Source: Roseiarcus sp050010035 (lineage in GTDB: Bacteria; Pseudomonadota; Alphaproteobacteria; Rhizobiales; Beijerinckiaceae). Taken from it: a DNA stretch of 64,000 bases. The notes beneath the pieces were generated by a model, which saw only the letters and a list, made by a program, of their open reading frames with translations, had not been told where the DNA came from and searched no databases. Shown piece after piece: positions 1-7,802 of this stretch. The translations under genes and the position numbers were made by a program. Location: the NCBI GenBank assembly GCA_050010035.1, contig JBEKLU010000006.1, positions 1 to 64,000 on the forward strand. Direction: 5' to 3'. Every line of letters starts with the position of its first letter. Position 1 is the first letter of the stretch.

Positions 1-315
1 GGCAAATCGGCCCTCAATTCCAAAATACAACCACTTAATGTGATGTAGTGCCACGTCGCCTTTCCAGCGCGAAATGTCGATGTGAAACAATGTGTTAGTA
101 TTTCCAACTGTCGAAGATGAGCTTAACTCTGCAAAGCTCGCCTGGACCGCTCCGCACACTTCGGGCTGAAGCAGTCCAATAAGTCGCCATTTACACCAAC
201 TCGCAAGTGTATGCAAGCGTCGGATAACGCGCCAACCATCGGCCGCAAGTCTAGTGGTGTCAAACTTGTACCACGGCAAAAAAACTCTCTTGACGAGGTC
301 CGTTGCGGGTGCCAA
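1..315 (-). CDS. Unrecognised open frame, cut by the window edge
   Basis: On the minus strand the frame is open from about position 330 to base 1, roughly 105 codons without a stop, and it runs off the window. The translation is rich in Trp, Arg and Leu (it contains WYKFDTTRLAADGW and WCKWRLIGLL). Possible starts are TTG at 315 or 279. The in-frame TGA just upstream (331-333) lies inside the left arm of a perfect inverted repeat. The stretch is more AT-rich than the rest of the window. I recognise no family. A long open frame in moderately AT-rich DNA is suggestive, but it could be chance or a remnant. Confidence 0.4.
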   Translation of the reverse strand, partial: MAPATDLVKRVFLPWYKFDTTRLAADGWRVIRRLHTLASWCKWRLIGLLQPEVCGAVQASFAELSSSSTVGNTNTLFHIDISRWKGDVALHHIKWLYFGIEGRFA

Positions 316-316
316 A

Positions 317-376
317 CTACCTTCAAATCTTCAGCTCGGCCGGGGTACTCCGGCCGAGCTGAAGATTTGAAGGTAG
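317..376. repeat. Perfect 27-bp inverted repeat with 6-nt loop
   Basis: Bases 317-343 and 350-376 are exact reverse complements, separated by GGTACT. This is a 60-nt perfect hairpin or cruciform. There is no T-run after either arm, so it does not look like a standard intrinsic terminator. It lies in the mobile-element-rich left border. It may be an end of a small palindromic element or a recombination or replication site; the sequence alone does not decide. Confidence 0.9.
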
Positions 377-963
377 ACCGACGATATTCGATTTCCGCGT
401 ATGCCCGATCGGCGCCTAAAAAAATGGCCCCCGACCTTGCCGCATCGCTGTCGCCGCAGGACTGGCAGGCTTTCTTAGCGGTCGCAGCGGTCTTCGACCG
501 AGTTTCGGATAGCCGCGGGGCGATCAGCCTGCCACGTTCGCGGCTCCGGGCCTGCGGAGGGGGATTCCCTGTTATTCCCTGTTCCGTGCTTTAGGGAATT
601 TTCGGCCCTCGATTAAGAAACTCTCGCTAAATCAGTGCTATAGGGGCGGCGGGAACGGTCTGGCTCCCGCGTATTGGCGAAATTCCCTGATAAATTCCCT
701 GATACCAGGGAATTCTCTCGCAGAGACCGGTTCGCGCAGACTGCGTCCGCCGCCAATCAGTCATGCTAGGCTGTTGATATATCATTGATAATTTTCCAAT
801 TCCGAGCCCGTGCCCTAACTATTGCCCTAATTCAAGCGTGACTTGTGATTATGCGGGCGGAATCCGGCGCCGGGTTTGCGTCAAAGAAATTCATTCCGCC
901 GGGCGACGCGAAGCGGATCATCGGCTTCGCCATGAAGCGCAAGCCGAGCGCGGATTTCTGCGG
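377..963. other. Stretch without a recognised gene
   Basis: Apart from the ATTCCCTG repeats I see no supported gene here. A plus frame covering 211-594 reads straight through the inverted repeat and has no recognisable domain. A plus frame at 845-1321 runs antisense to the intron fragment. An AT-rich patch near 775-830 (TTGATATATCATTGATAATTTT) could hold a promoter or a binding site, but no gene start follows it closely. Confidence 0.5.
564..713. repeat. Cluster of short ATTCCCTG repeats in both orientations
   Basis: ATTCCCTG occurs at 564-571, 574-581, 682-689 and 694-701. Inverted AGGGAAT copies lie at 593-599 and about 707-712. Spacing is irregular. The group sits between the inverted repeat and the intron fragment and no gene covers it convincingly. 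It resembles a repeated extragenic or recombination-associated element. I assign no function. Confidence 0.6.
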
Positions 964-1149
964 CTACTGGAAGCGGTCCAGACCGTGTGACGCGCTTGCC
1001 CGGCTCGGTGTCCGGAGCGTGCCGCCCTGTTCCGCGTTTCCCTCGGTCCCCGCCCTTGGCTCCACCGGCTCCGCCGCCGGTCGCCCGGCTTTGTTCGTCG
1101 GCTTCGCGGCTACTATGGCGGGGTCTGACTTCTCCTGCCCGTTCATCAT
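964..1149 (-). pseudogene. N-terminal remnant of group II intron reverse transcriptase/maturase
   Basis: The 61-residue frame starts MMNGQEKSDPAIVAAKPTNK and continues through EPVEPRAGTEGNA and SRASASHGLDRF. From memory this is the linker-like N-terminus typical of bacterial group II intron-encoded LtrA-type proteins, which then run for several hundred residues with RT and maturase domains. Here a stop follows directly after about 60 residues and nothing RT-like continues in any frame, so it is a truncated remnant. The call rests on the N-terminal signature only. Confidence 0.6.
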
Positions 1150-1409
1150 CGGCTACAGCTCCTCACCTTCTCAAGGCGATTGCGTAGCAATCGTCCGCCG
1201 ATGCGGACCGGCGCGGCGTGATGCGACGCCCGGCCAGATAGGAGACCTCCCAGGTTCCAACGCGTTCCCTTCGTGCGTGATCGTGTCTGTAACCCCGGCA
1301 GGGCGTCAGCGCCTCGCATAGCGGCGCCGCACGCGTTGCCTTCGACCTCGCATACCGCCTCGGCCCCTGCGATGTTATGCCTTTCGCAGATCAATGGCAC
1401 ACCCCACAC
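964..1409 (-). mobile_element. 5' fragment of a group II intron
   Basis: The minus-strand sequence upstream of the reverse-transcriptase start at 1149 has the look of group II intron 5' RNA. I infer this mainly from the maturase N-terminus that follows. A GTGTG at 1409-1405 is a candidate intron 5' boundary, not a proven one. The copy ends at about 964 where the protein frame breaks, so the catalytic RT, the maturase domain and domains V-VI are missing here. A separate domain V-VI end lies at 18004-18085. Confidence 0.5.
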
Positions 1410-1539
1410 AATTGCTGTGTGCGCTTCGCAGTCGCCGTCACCGACGACTACGCAACACTCGCTACCGAGCGCCCGTTACGGCCTACTCGGACCGGTCTCG
1501 CACCGGCTGGAACACGCCAGCTTCCTGGCGCACATGCGA

Positions 1540-1818
1540 AGCATTCGTCCGTTCGAACACAATTTCGGCCACGGCAAAGACAACCTCGCCATGATGTTGG
1601 CCGCCATGAACCTCCTGGCCTTCGCCTTTCATACCATCTGCGATTGCCTCGAAGAACAGTGGATCAAGGCCCGCGAAGCCAAACCCGCCCGCACGCGCTT
1701 CTTCGAACACATCCCAACCATCACCGCCTATCTCGTCTTTCCCTCCTGGGAAACGCTCATGACGACGCTCATCAATTCCAAACCTCCTCCCGAAATCGAA
1801 AAACAAATGGGCCTGTGA
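1540..1818 (+). pseudogene. C-terminal remnant of a DDE transposase (IS4/ISNCY-like)
   Basis: The last ~90 codons of this frame read FEHNFGHGKDNLAMMLAAMN, then a helix-rich segment (LLAFAFHTICDCLEEQW) and a tail with SWETLMTTL. The NFGHG(K/Q)xxLA...LLAFxxH pattern is typical of the C-terminus of a group of DDE transposases. No catalytic DDE region is found upstream; the preceding bases are antisense to the group II intron fragment. This is therefore a 3' remnant. It is interrupted downstream by the insertion of the complete IS at 1855. Confidence 0.65.
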
Positions 1819-1839
1819 AATCCGTGCGGGAGCAGGACT

Positions 1840-1854
1840 CAGAATTGCGGCGTC
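1840..1854 (+). repeat. Left target-site duplication of the ISNCY element
   Basis: CAGAATTGCGGCGTC at 1840-1854 is repeated exactly at 3337-3351, on the other side of the element. The next base T is also shared, so the repeat can be read as 15 or 16 bp. Long target duplications are known for IS1202-type elements. Confidence 0.85.
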
Positions 1855-3336
1855 TGTTAGCGCAACGTGAGAATGTCCCCTTTTAGCGACGTGAGAATGT
1901 CCCCTTTGGCGTTTGGCGCGGAGGGGCTTTTGCATGGCGGCGGGGGTATTGGGAATTAGGGCTGTGGAGCGGCGGCGGGGGCACGTCGTTCGAGAGGTTT
2001 GCGAGGGATCGCTGACGCAGCGGGTGGCGGCGGAACGGCTTTCGCTCGGGGTCCGGCAGGTCAAGCGGCTGGTTCGGGTCTGGCGCGAGCAGGGCGACGC
2101 GGGGCTGATTTCGCGCCAGCGCGGACGGGTTTCGCCGCGCCGGCTGGAGGCGTCGTTACGGGCTCGTATCGAGCGGCTGCTCGAAGACAAATATCCTGAT
2201 TTCGGCGCGACGCTGGCGGCGGAGAAGCTCGGCGAGTTGCACGGGATCGTGGTTTCGCGCGAGACGGTGCGTCGCCTGCAAATCGGGCTTGGCCTGGCGC
2301 GGGCCAAACGGCGGCGGGCGCGGCGCGTGCATCAGCCGCGGGCGCGGCGGCCTCGCTTCGGCGAGCTGGTTCAAATCGACGGCAGCCCGCACGATTGGTT
2401 CGAGGGGCGCGGGGCGCGCTGCACGCTGATCGTGTTCGTCGACGACGCCACCAGCCGCTTGACGGCGCTGCAATTTGCGCCGGCCGAGACGACGAAGGCC
2501 TATCTGTGCGCGCTGAAGAGCCATGTTCTCGATCATGGCCTTCCGCTCGCCTTTTACAGCGACCGGCACGGCATCTTCCGCGTCAACGCCAAAGAGGCCG
2601 CCGGCGGCGACGGCCTGACCGAGTTCGGCCGGGTGGCCGAGCGTCTGCGAATCGAACTCATCCAGGCTTCGACGCCGCAAGCCAAGGGCCGGGTCGAGCG
2701 CGCCAACCAGACCTTGCAGGACCGGCTGGTCAAGGAGATGCGGCTGCGCTCGATATCGAACATGGCGGCGGCGCAGGCCTTCGCGCCGGCGTTCATCGCG
2801 CTGTGGAACGCCAAGTTCGCCATGTCGCCGCAAGACGCCGCCTCGGCGCATCGGCCCTGGACGGCGACGCCCGAGGCGCTCGACGAATCCCTGGCGCGGC
2901 GCGAGGAGCGCACCCTGTCCAAGGCGCTCACCTTCAGTTGCCGCGGCAAGCTCTATTGCATCAAGACGACCGGCCCGGGCGCGGCGCTGCGCGGCGCCCG
3001 CGTCGCCCTCCATCATTTTCTCAATGGCGAAATGCGCGTCCTCTACAAGGGCCGCGCCTTGCCCTACACCCATTTCAAGACCCGGCCCGGCCCCGCGCCC
3101 GCCGAGGACGAAAAGACCCTCGAGGCCCGCCTCGACGCCCTCCTCGCCGCCCGCGCCGCGCCGCCCCAGGCCCAAACCGCCTCGGCGCAAGGGTGTGGAT
3201 AACGACGGGCTTCGCTACGGCGCTGTGGGGGCGCGCTCAGCCCGTCGTTACCCACACCCACCCCACCCGTTCCAACAGCCAAAAGGGGAAATTCTCACCT
3301 TGCTGTAAGAGGGGACATTCTCATGTTGCGTTGACA
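1855..3336 (+). mobile_element. Complete ISNCY/IS1202-like insertion sequence
   Basis: The element runs from TG at 1855 to CA at 3336 (1,482 bp). Its terminal inverted repeats are about 26 bp (1855-1880 against 3311-3336) with three mismatches. Each end carries two tandem copies of the core GTGAGAATGTCCCCTTTT or a near variant: at 1867 and 1891 on the left, and inverted within about 3285-3325 on the right. These are probable transposase-binding sites. One transposase gene fills the interior. Intact ends plus an exact target duplication suggest recent and possibly active insertion. Confidence 0.85.
1934..3202 (+). CDS. ISNCY/IS1202-family DDE transposase
   Basis: This enzyme catalyses cut-and-insert of its own IS. 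The N-terminal helix-turn-helix (about residues 10-60, SLTQRVAAERLSLGVRQVKR) is followed by an rve integrase fold. The likely catalytic triad is Asp149 (LVQIDGSPHDWF), Asp210 (FYSDRHGIF) and Glu255 (KGRVERANQTLQ). The C-terminus is basic and Pro/Ala-rich. I chose ATG 1934 because a GAGGGG ribosome site lies 7 nt upstream; an in-frame start at 1913 would add seven residues. The protein is about 422 residues, normal for the family, and shows no frameshift. Confidence 0.9.
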   Translation: MAAGVLGIRAVERRRGHVVREVCEGSLTQRVAAERLSLGVRQVKRLVRVWREQGDAGLISRQRGRVSPRRLEASLRARIERLLEDKYPDFGATLAAEKLGELHGIVVSRETVRRLQIGLGLARAKRRRARRVHQPRARRPRFGELVQIDGSPHDWFEGRGARCTLIVFVDDATSRLTALQFAPAETTKAYLCALKSHVLDHGLPLAFYSDRHGIFRVNAKEAAGGDGLTEFGRVAERLRIELIQASTPQAKGRVERANQTLQDRLVKEMRLRSISNMAAAQAFAPAFIALWNAKFAMSPQDAASAHRPWTATPEALDESLARREERTLSKALTFSCRGKLYCIKTTGPGAALRGARVALHHFLNGEMRVLYKGRALPYTHFKTRPGPAPAEDEKTLEARLDALLAARAAPPQAQTASAQGCG

Positions 3337-3351
3337 CAGAATTGCGGCGTC
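3337..3351 (+). repeat. Right target-site duplication of the ISNCY element
   Basis: Exact copy of 1840-1854. It abuts the TTGACA -35 hexamer at 3352, so the element landed directly upstream of the promoter of the following operon without breaking it. Confidence 0.85.
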
Positions 3352-3380
3352 TTGACATGTTGTCATGACAACCGTACAAA
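3352..3380 (+). promoter_or_regulatory. Sigma-70-like promoter with GntR-type operator in the spacer
   Basis: TTGACA (3352-3357), a 17-nt spacer and TACAAA (3375-3380) make a good vegetative promoter for the operon that starts at 3440. The perfect 14-bp palindrome GTTGTCATGACAAC (3359-3372) fills the spacer. It has the GT...AC symmetry of GntR-family sites and its position would block RNA polymerase. A one-mismatch copy lies at 19591-19604. The HutC-type regulator at 17239 is the natural candidate ligand. Confidence 0.75.
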
Positions 3381-3439
3381 TGCCGATAACCATCGCATCT
3401 CATGCGTGGGTCAAGGGATACAGCACGAGAGGGAACACC

Positions 3440-4648
3440 ATGGAGACGCCGAGCGAGTTCATTTGTGGCGCTACGCGTCGCTTCGGTCTGAAGATCGCGA
3501 TGCTTCTGATGGCGTCGGCCGTGATTTGCACGGCTATCCCCAAAGGCGGCGCCGCGCTGGCCGCCGAGCCGATCTTCGTCGGCTCGATCAATGACGTGAC
3601 CGGGTTCGCCGCGGCCTATGGCGTTCCGGAGCGCGACGGTCAACGGGTGGCGGTCAAGATAATCAACGCGAACGGCGGCATCAATGGCCGCCCCCTCGAG
3701 CTTGTCGAGCGCGATACGCAGGGCGACGCCAACCGCACCGTGCAATATTTCGAGGAACTGGCCGGCGATCCGAAGATCTCGGCCATCGTCGGATTCACCA
3801 CTTCGAACGACGCCAATGCGGTGAAAGCATTAGCCAACAAGCTCGAAACTCCAATGATCGCGTTCGTCGGCGCGGCAAGTTACACCAGCGGAGACATCCG
3901 CTACCTCCATCGCGTGCTGCTTGGCGACCTCTACCTGATGCAGGGCATCTTGAAATTCATGGCCGAGGAAAAAGGCTACAAGACTTTTGCGCTGTTGATG
4001 CAGAACGACGCCTTCGGCCAAGGCGCCGCGAAAGTCGCGAAGGATTCCTACGCGAAATACGGGCTCGAGCTTGTCGACGAAGAGCAGTTCTCGCCAAAAG
4101 ACACCGATGTCACGCCACAATTGATCCGCATCCGGGAGAAGAAGCCGGATTTCATCATCAGCTACGCGGTCGGTCTCGTGAGCGCGGTGATCAACAAGAA
4201 TCGCGAAGCTTTGGGGATGACCGACATCCCGTTGATCGGTCCGCAGAATTTGGGCCAGGCCTCGGTGATCCAGGCCTCGGGGTCGGCCGCCGAGGGAGTT
4301 CTGGTGGCGTCCTCAATGGCGAGTGGGGATCCCAAGCCGGGGACGCAGACGCAGGTCTTCAATCTGTACAAGGAAACGACCGGCGTGCCGCCGTCCGGCG
4401 CCGCCCCGATGTACGGCATGGACGCCATCGAGTTTCTGGCGGCGGCGCTGCGTAAGGCGGCGCCGGCGACCGGGAACGTGGATCGGGTGAAGCTCCAGGC
4501 GGCGCTCGACCAGACGGATTATCCGGGCGCGACCGGGCACTTTAAATTCTCGGCCAACGTTCACGAGATCGTCGATCCTTCCGAGGTCGTCATCGGCGTC
4601 ATCGAGGACGGAAAGTGGATCCGTTACAGCTCGCGGAAGCAGAAATAG
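3440..4648 (+). CDS. Periplasmic substrate-binding protein, branched-chain amino acid type ABC importer
   Basis: Periplasmic capture protein (Peripla_BP_6/LivK fold) for the livHMGF importer encoded downstream. A long signal peptide (hydrophobic LKIAMLLMASAVICTAI, cleavage near ALA-AE) precedes the mature start EPIFVGSINDVTGFAAAYG, typical for the family. ATG 3440 has a GAGAGGGA ribosome site; the more upstream ATG at 3365 lies inside the operator, so I reject it. It is the first gene of the operon and directly follows the promoter at 3352. The ligand is unknown; the neighbouring CoA-ester enzymes suggest an organic acid, not an amino acid. Confidence 0.85.
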   Translation: METPSEFICGATRRFGLKIAMLLMASAVICTAIPKGGAALAAEPIFVGSINDVTGFAAAYGVPERDGQRVAVKIINANGGINGRPLELVERDTQGDANRTVQYFEELAGDPKISAIVGFTTSNDANAVKALANKLETPMIAFVGAASYTSGDIRYLHRVLLGDLYLMQGILKFMAEEKGYKTFALLMQNDAFGQGAAKVAKDSYAKYGLELVDEEQFSPKDTDVTPQLIRIREKKPDFIISYAVGLVSAVINKNREALGMTDIPLIGPQNLGQASVIQASGSAAEGVLVASSMASGDPKPGTQTQVFNLYKETTGVPPSGAAPMYGMDAIEFLAAALRKAAPATGNVDRVKLQAALDQTDYPGATGHFKFSANVHEIVDPSEVVIGVIEDGKWIRYSSRKQK

Positions 4649-4660
4649 GGACGCAAGAGA

Positions 4661-5416
4661 GTGAAGGACATCGCAGGTCGTAAAGTCGTCGTCACGGGCG
4701 GAGCGAGCGGTATTGGACGCGCCACAGCCGTTCGCTTCGCCGAGCTGGGCGCGGATGTGGCTATCTTCGACGTCAATGAAACGTCCGCCCGCGAGACTGT
4801 CGAGATCGTCGCAAGCCTGGGGCGCCGCGGCGTCTTTGTTCAAACGGACGTCACCGATTTCACCCAGGTCAAGGCTTCGGTTGCGAAGACGCTCGCGGAA
4901 TTCGGCCAGATCGACGCCTTGGCGAGCGTGGTCGGTTGGAACGAGCATTCCTTCTTCATGCAACAGGAACCCGAGTTCTGGCACAAAGTCGTGGCGATCA
5001 ATCTCTGGGGCCAGATCCACGTCGCGCGCGCCGTGCTCGACCACATGACCGAGCGGCGCAAGGGGGCGATCGTGACAGTGGCGTCCGACGCCGGCAGGGT
5101 CGGCACCAACGGCGAGACGATCTACGCGGCCGCCAAGGGCGGCGTCATCGCGTTCACCAAGTCGCTGGCGCGCGAAGTGACGCGTTTCGGCATCCGCGTC
5201 AATTGCGTGTGCCCCGGCGTGAGCGACACGCCGATGTTTCGAGCGGTCGCGGAGCATCAGCCGAAAATATTGGAATCCATTGTGAAGCTCGTCCCGATGA
5301 AGCGCATCGCGCGTCCGGACGAGCCGGCGGAGGCCATTGTGTTTCTGGCCTCCGATTCCGCGAGCTACATCACCGGCCAAACGCTGAGCGTCAACGGCGG
5401 TCTGAACATGCTGTAG
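4661..5416 (+). CDS. Short-chain dehydrogenase/reductase, BadH-like
   Basis: NAD(P)-dependent oxidoreductase of 251 residues. The Rossmann motif is TGGASGIG near residue 12. The catalytic residues are Ser in VASDAGRVG and the YAAAK Tyr/Lys pair. The C-terminal motif is ITGQTLSVNGGLNML. The SDAGRVG...YAAAKGG...CPG pattern and the tail resemble BadH, the 2-hydroxycyclohexanecarboxyl-CoA dehydrogenase of alicyclic acid degradation. The start is GTG 4661 with a GCAAGAGA ribosome site, 12 nt after the binding-protein gene. A role on a hydroxyacyl-CoA is inferred from context. Confidence 0.8.
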   Translation: MKDIAGRKVVVTGGASGIGRATAVRFAELGADVAIFDVNETSARETVEIVASLGRRGVFVQTDVTDFTQVKASVAKTLAEFGQIDALASVVGWNEHSFFMQQEPEFWHKVVAINLWGQIHVARAVLDHMTERRKGAIVTVASDAGRVGTNGETIYAAAKGGVIAFTKSLAREVTRFGIRVNCVCPGVSDTPMFRAVAEHQPKILESIVKLVPMKRIARPDEPAEAIVFLASDSASYITGQTLSVNGGLNML

Positions 5417-5449
5417 CCCGGCGGCAGGGGACGGCAGGGGAGATGTACA

Positions 5450-6655
5450 ATGAGCATGCCGCTTGAAGGCATCAGGGTCGTTGATCTGACCCGTATGATC
5501 GTCGGACCGACGGCGACCATGCTGCTCGCGGACATGGGCGCGGAGGTCATCAAGATCGAGCCGAGAGCCGGCGACGATACGCGCTATATGCAGACGCGGC
5601 ACGATCCCGAGCGTTGCCCGTTCTTTCTGGCGTTGAACCGCAACAAACGCGGCATCGTGCTCGATCTCACGACCGACGAGGGCCTCGGCGTGTTTCGCCG
5701 CCTGGTGGCTCGGGCCGACGTGCTCGTGCATAATTTTCGCCCCGGCATCGTCGAGAAGCTGAAGCTCGCGTACGACGACGTCCGTTCGATCAAGCCTGAC
5801 ATCATCTATTGCTCCATCTCGGCGTTCGGCGAGCGGGGGAGCTATTCCACACGGCCCGGCACCGACATCCTGTTCCAGGCGATGGGTGGGCTGATGTCGA
5901 TCACTGGGGAACCCGACGGGCGGCCGCTACGGGCCGGCGCGCCGATCGTCGACGTCTCCACCGGCGTCTCGGCGGGCTTCGCCATTCTCGGCGCGCTCAT
6001 TCGGCGAATGCGGTCGGGCCAAGGGGATTATGTCGACGTTTCGCTGTTCGAGCAGACAGTGTTCTTGCAGTCGCCGATGTTTTCCTGGTCGTTGATGGAG
6101 GGGATCAATCCGCCCCGTCTCGGCAATCGCTCGCCCATGGCGCTTATTCTCGATCTCGCGACCAGCGACGGCTATCTGATGGTCGCGATCCCAACGCCAA
6201 AATTTTGGAAGATCTTTTGCGAAACGATCGCCATGCCGGAGCTGTTCGCCGACGAACGCTTCCGCACTCATGCCTCGCGACTCAAGAACCAGCAGTCGAT
6301 GATGGATCTGATCGAGCCGCGGTTCCGCGTCGAGACGACGCATAAATGGCTCGAGCGGCTGCTCGCCGATGGCGTGCCGTGCGGCGCGGTGCGGGATTAT
6401 CAGCAGGTTCTTGAGGACAAGCAGCTCGAGGCGCTCGGGACCTTCCTGCCCCTCGACCACGAGGTCGCGGGGCGGACCAAGGTCGTCGGCCTGCCGTTTC
6501 GGTTGCGCGGCGCTCCGGTGGAGATCGCGCGCACACCGCCCACGCTCGGACGGGACACCGAGGCGGTTCTGCGCGAACTCGGGTACCAGGACAAAGAGAT
6601 TCAGGCGCTCGCCGAAACCGGCGCCACCGTCCCCGAATACCTGGCGGAGCAATAG
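5450..6655 (+). CDS. CaiB/BaiF family III acyl-CoA transferase
   Basis: Transfers CoA between organic acids through an acyl-aspartyl intermediate. The N-terminus (LEGIRVVDLTRMIVGPTATM), the ADMGAEVIKIEP strand and the fold length (401 residues) are typical. The catalytic Asp is expected in PGTDILFQAMGG. The C-terminal part carries the usual GVPCGAVRDYQQVLED lid region. It lies third in the operon and may activate the imported acid or recycle CoA from a product acid. Substrate not determinable. A GGGGAG ribosome site precedes ATG 5450. Confidence 0.85.
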   Translation: MSMPLEGIRVVDLTRMIVGPTATMLLADMGAEVIKIEPRAGDDTRYMQTRHDPERCPFFLALNRNKRGIVLDLTTDEGLGVFRRLVARADVLVHNFRPGIVEKLKLAYDDVRSIKPDIIYCSISAFGERGSYSTRPGTDILFQAMGGLMSITGEPDGRPLRAGAPIVDVSTGVSAGFAILGALIRRMRSGQGDYVDVSLFEQTVFLQSPMFSWSLMEGINPPRLGNRSPMALILDLATSDGYLMVAIPTPKFWKIFCETIAMPELFADERFRTHASRLKNQQSMMDLIEPRFRVETTHKWLERLLADGVPCGAVRDYQQVLEDKQLEALGTFLPLDHEVAGRTKVVGLPFRLRGAPVEIARTPPTLGRDTEAVLRELGYQDKEIQALAETGATVPEYLAEQ

Positions 6656-6665
6656 GTTTGATCCG

Positions 6666-7802
6666 ATGAGATATCCGACCGCGATCGTTGGCATCGGGAA
6701 AACCGCGCAAGGAACGCTGCCGGGAGCGACGCCCTTGGGTCTGCAGATCGCGGCCGTCAAAGCGGCGCTGGACGACAGCGGGCTCGACAAGTCCGAGATC
6801 GACGGTCTGTTGACCCAGCCGGGGACGACGGCGCCGGAAGGCGCCGCCAACTACCTCCGGCTCGGCGAGGCCCTGGGGCTTTCGCTGCGCTACGGCGGGT
6901 CGTTCGCGATGGGCGGCGCGACCTGCTTGGCCAGCCTGCAGATGGCGAGCCTCGCGGTATCCTCCGGCGCCGCGAAGGCGGTGGTGTGCGCATTCGGCGA
7001 TACCGCGCGCTCAGGCGGGTCGAAATTCGACCGGGCGGCGGGATGGGGCGATTCCTGGGGGATCTGGGGCATGTTCTCGGCGGCCGCCAACAGCGCCATG
7101 ACGGCGCGGCGCCACATGCATGAATTTGGCACGAAAAGCCATCAACTGGGCGAGGTCGCCATCGCATGCCGTCGGCATGCCGGTCTGAACCCCGACGCGG
7201 TCATGCGCGCGCCAATGACGATGGACGATTACATCGCCTCGCGTCTCATTGTTGCGCCGTTGCGCCTATATGATTGCTGTTTGATCTCGGACGGCGCCGC
7301 CGCTTTCATCGTCACCACGAGCGAACGCGCCTCGGATCTGCGGCATCGGCCGGTCAGCGTCATGGGCGCGGCCCAGGCGCACAGCCCCGAGACGATCGGC
7401 AATCCGAACTGGTGGTATGTTCCGCATCAACGCGTGGCGATAGAGCAAGTCTACGCCCAATCGGGCGTCAATCCCGCCGACGTCGATTTCGCGCAAATCT
7501 ACGATAATTTCACCATTTCGGTGATCGTCTGGCTCGAGCACGCCGGCTTTTGCAAAACCGGCGAGGGCGGCCCCTTTGTCGAAGGGGGCCGCATCCAGCT
7601 CGGCGGCGAACTCCCAATCAACACCGCGGGCGGAAACCTCTCGGAAAGTTACATGCAAGGCTGGCTGCATCTCGTCGAGGCGGTCGCCCAACTGCGCGGC
7701 GCGTGTGGAGAGCGGCAGGCGCCGAACGCCGAGATCGGCCTCGTCACCGGGCGCGGCATGACGCTCAATTGCTCGGCCGCAGCGGTCCTCGGGAGGGGAT
7801 GA
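6666..7802 (+). CDS. Thiolase-fold protein, Ltp2-like aldolase candidate
   Basis: A 378-residue SCP-x-like thiolase-fold protein. It keeps a Cys in GGATCLASL (Cys87) but lacks the C-terminal GHP-type thiolase motifs. It carries Tyr279 in QIYDNFT and Tyr329 in GGNLSESYMQG, 50 residues apart. In Ltp2, the steroid side-chain aldolase, two catalytic tyrosines occupy these motifs (Tyr294/Tyr344 as I recall, the same spacing). A DUF35 partner follows with ATGA overlap, as expected for Ltp2-type complexes. I therefore prefer a retro-aldolase on a beta-hydroxyacyl-CoA over a thiolase, by inference. Confidence 0.75.
   Translation: MRYPTAIVGIGKTAQGTLPGATPLGLQIAAVKAALDDSGLDKSEIDGLLTQPGTTAPEGAANYLRLGEALGLSLRYGGSFAMGGATCLASLQMASLAVSSGAAKAVVCAFGDTARSGGSKFDRAAGWGDSWGIWGMFSAAANSAMTARRHMHEFGTKSHQLGEVAIACRRHAGLNPDAVMRAPMTMDDYIASRLIVAPLRLYDCCLISDGAAAFIVTTSERASDLRHRPVSVMGAAQAHSPETIGNPNWWYVPHQRVAIEQVYAQSGVNPADVDFAQIYDNFTISVIVWLEHAGFCKTGEGGPFVEGGRIQLGGELPINTAGGNLSESYMQGWLHLVEAVAQLRGACGERQAPNAEIGLVTGRGMTLNCSAAAVLGRG

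Noticed and set aside
564..713. CRISPR-like repeats
   Set aside because: Repeats are 8 bp, in both orientations and unevenly spaced, with no spacers or cas genes.
845..1321. Plus-strand open frame of 158 codons
   Set aside because: It runs antisense to the group II intron fragment and lacks any domain.
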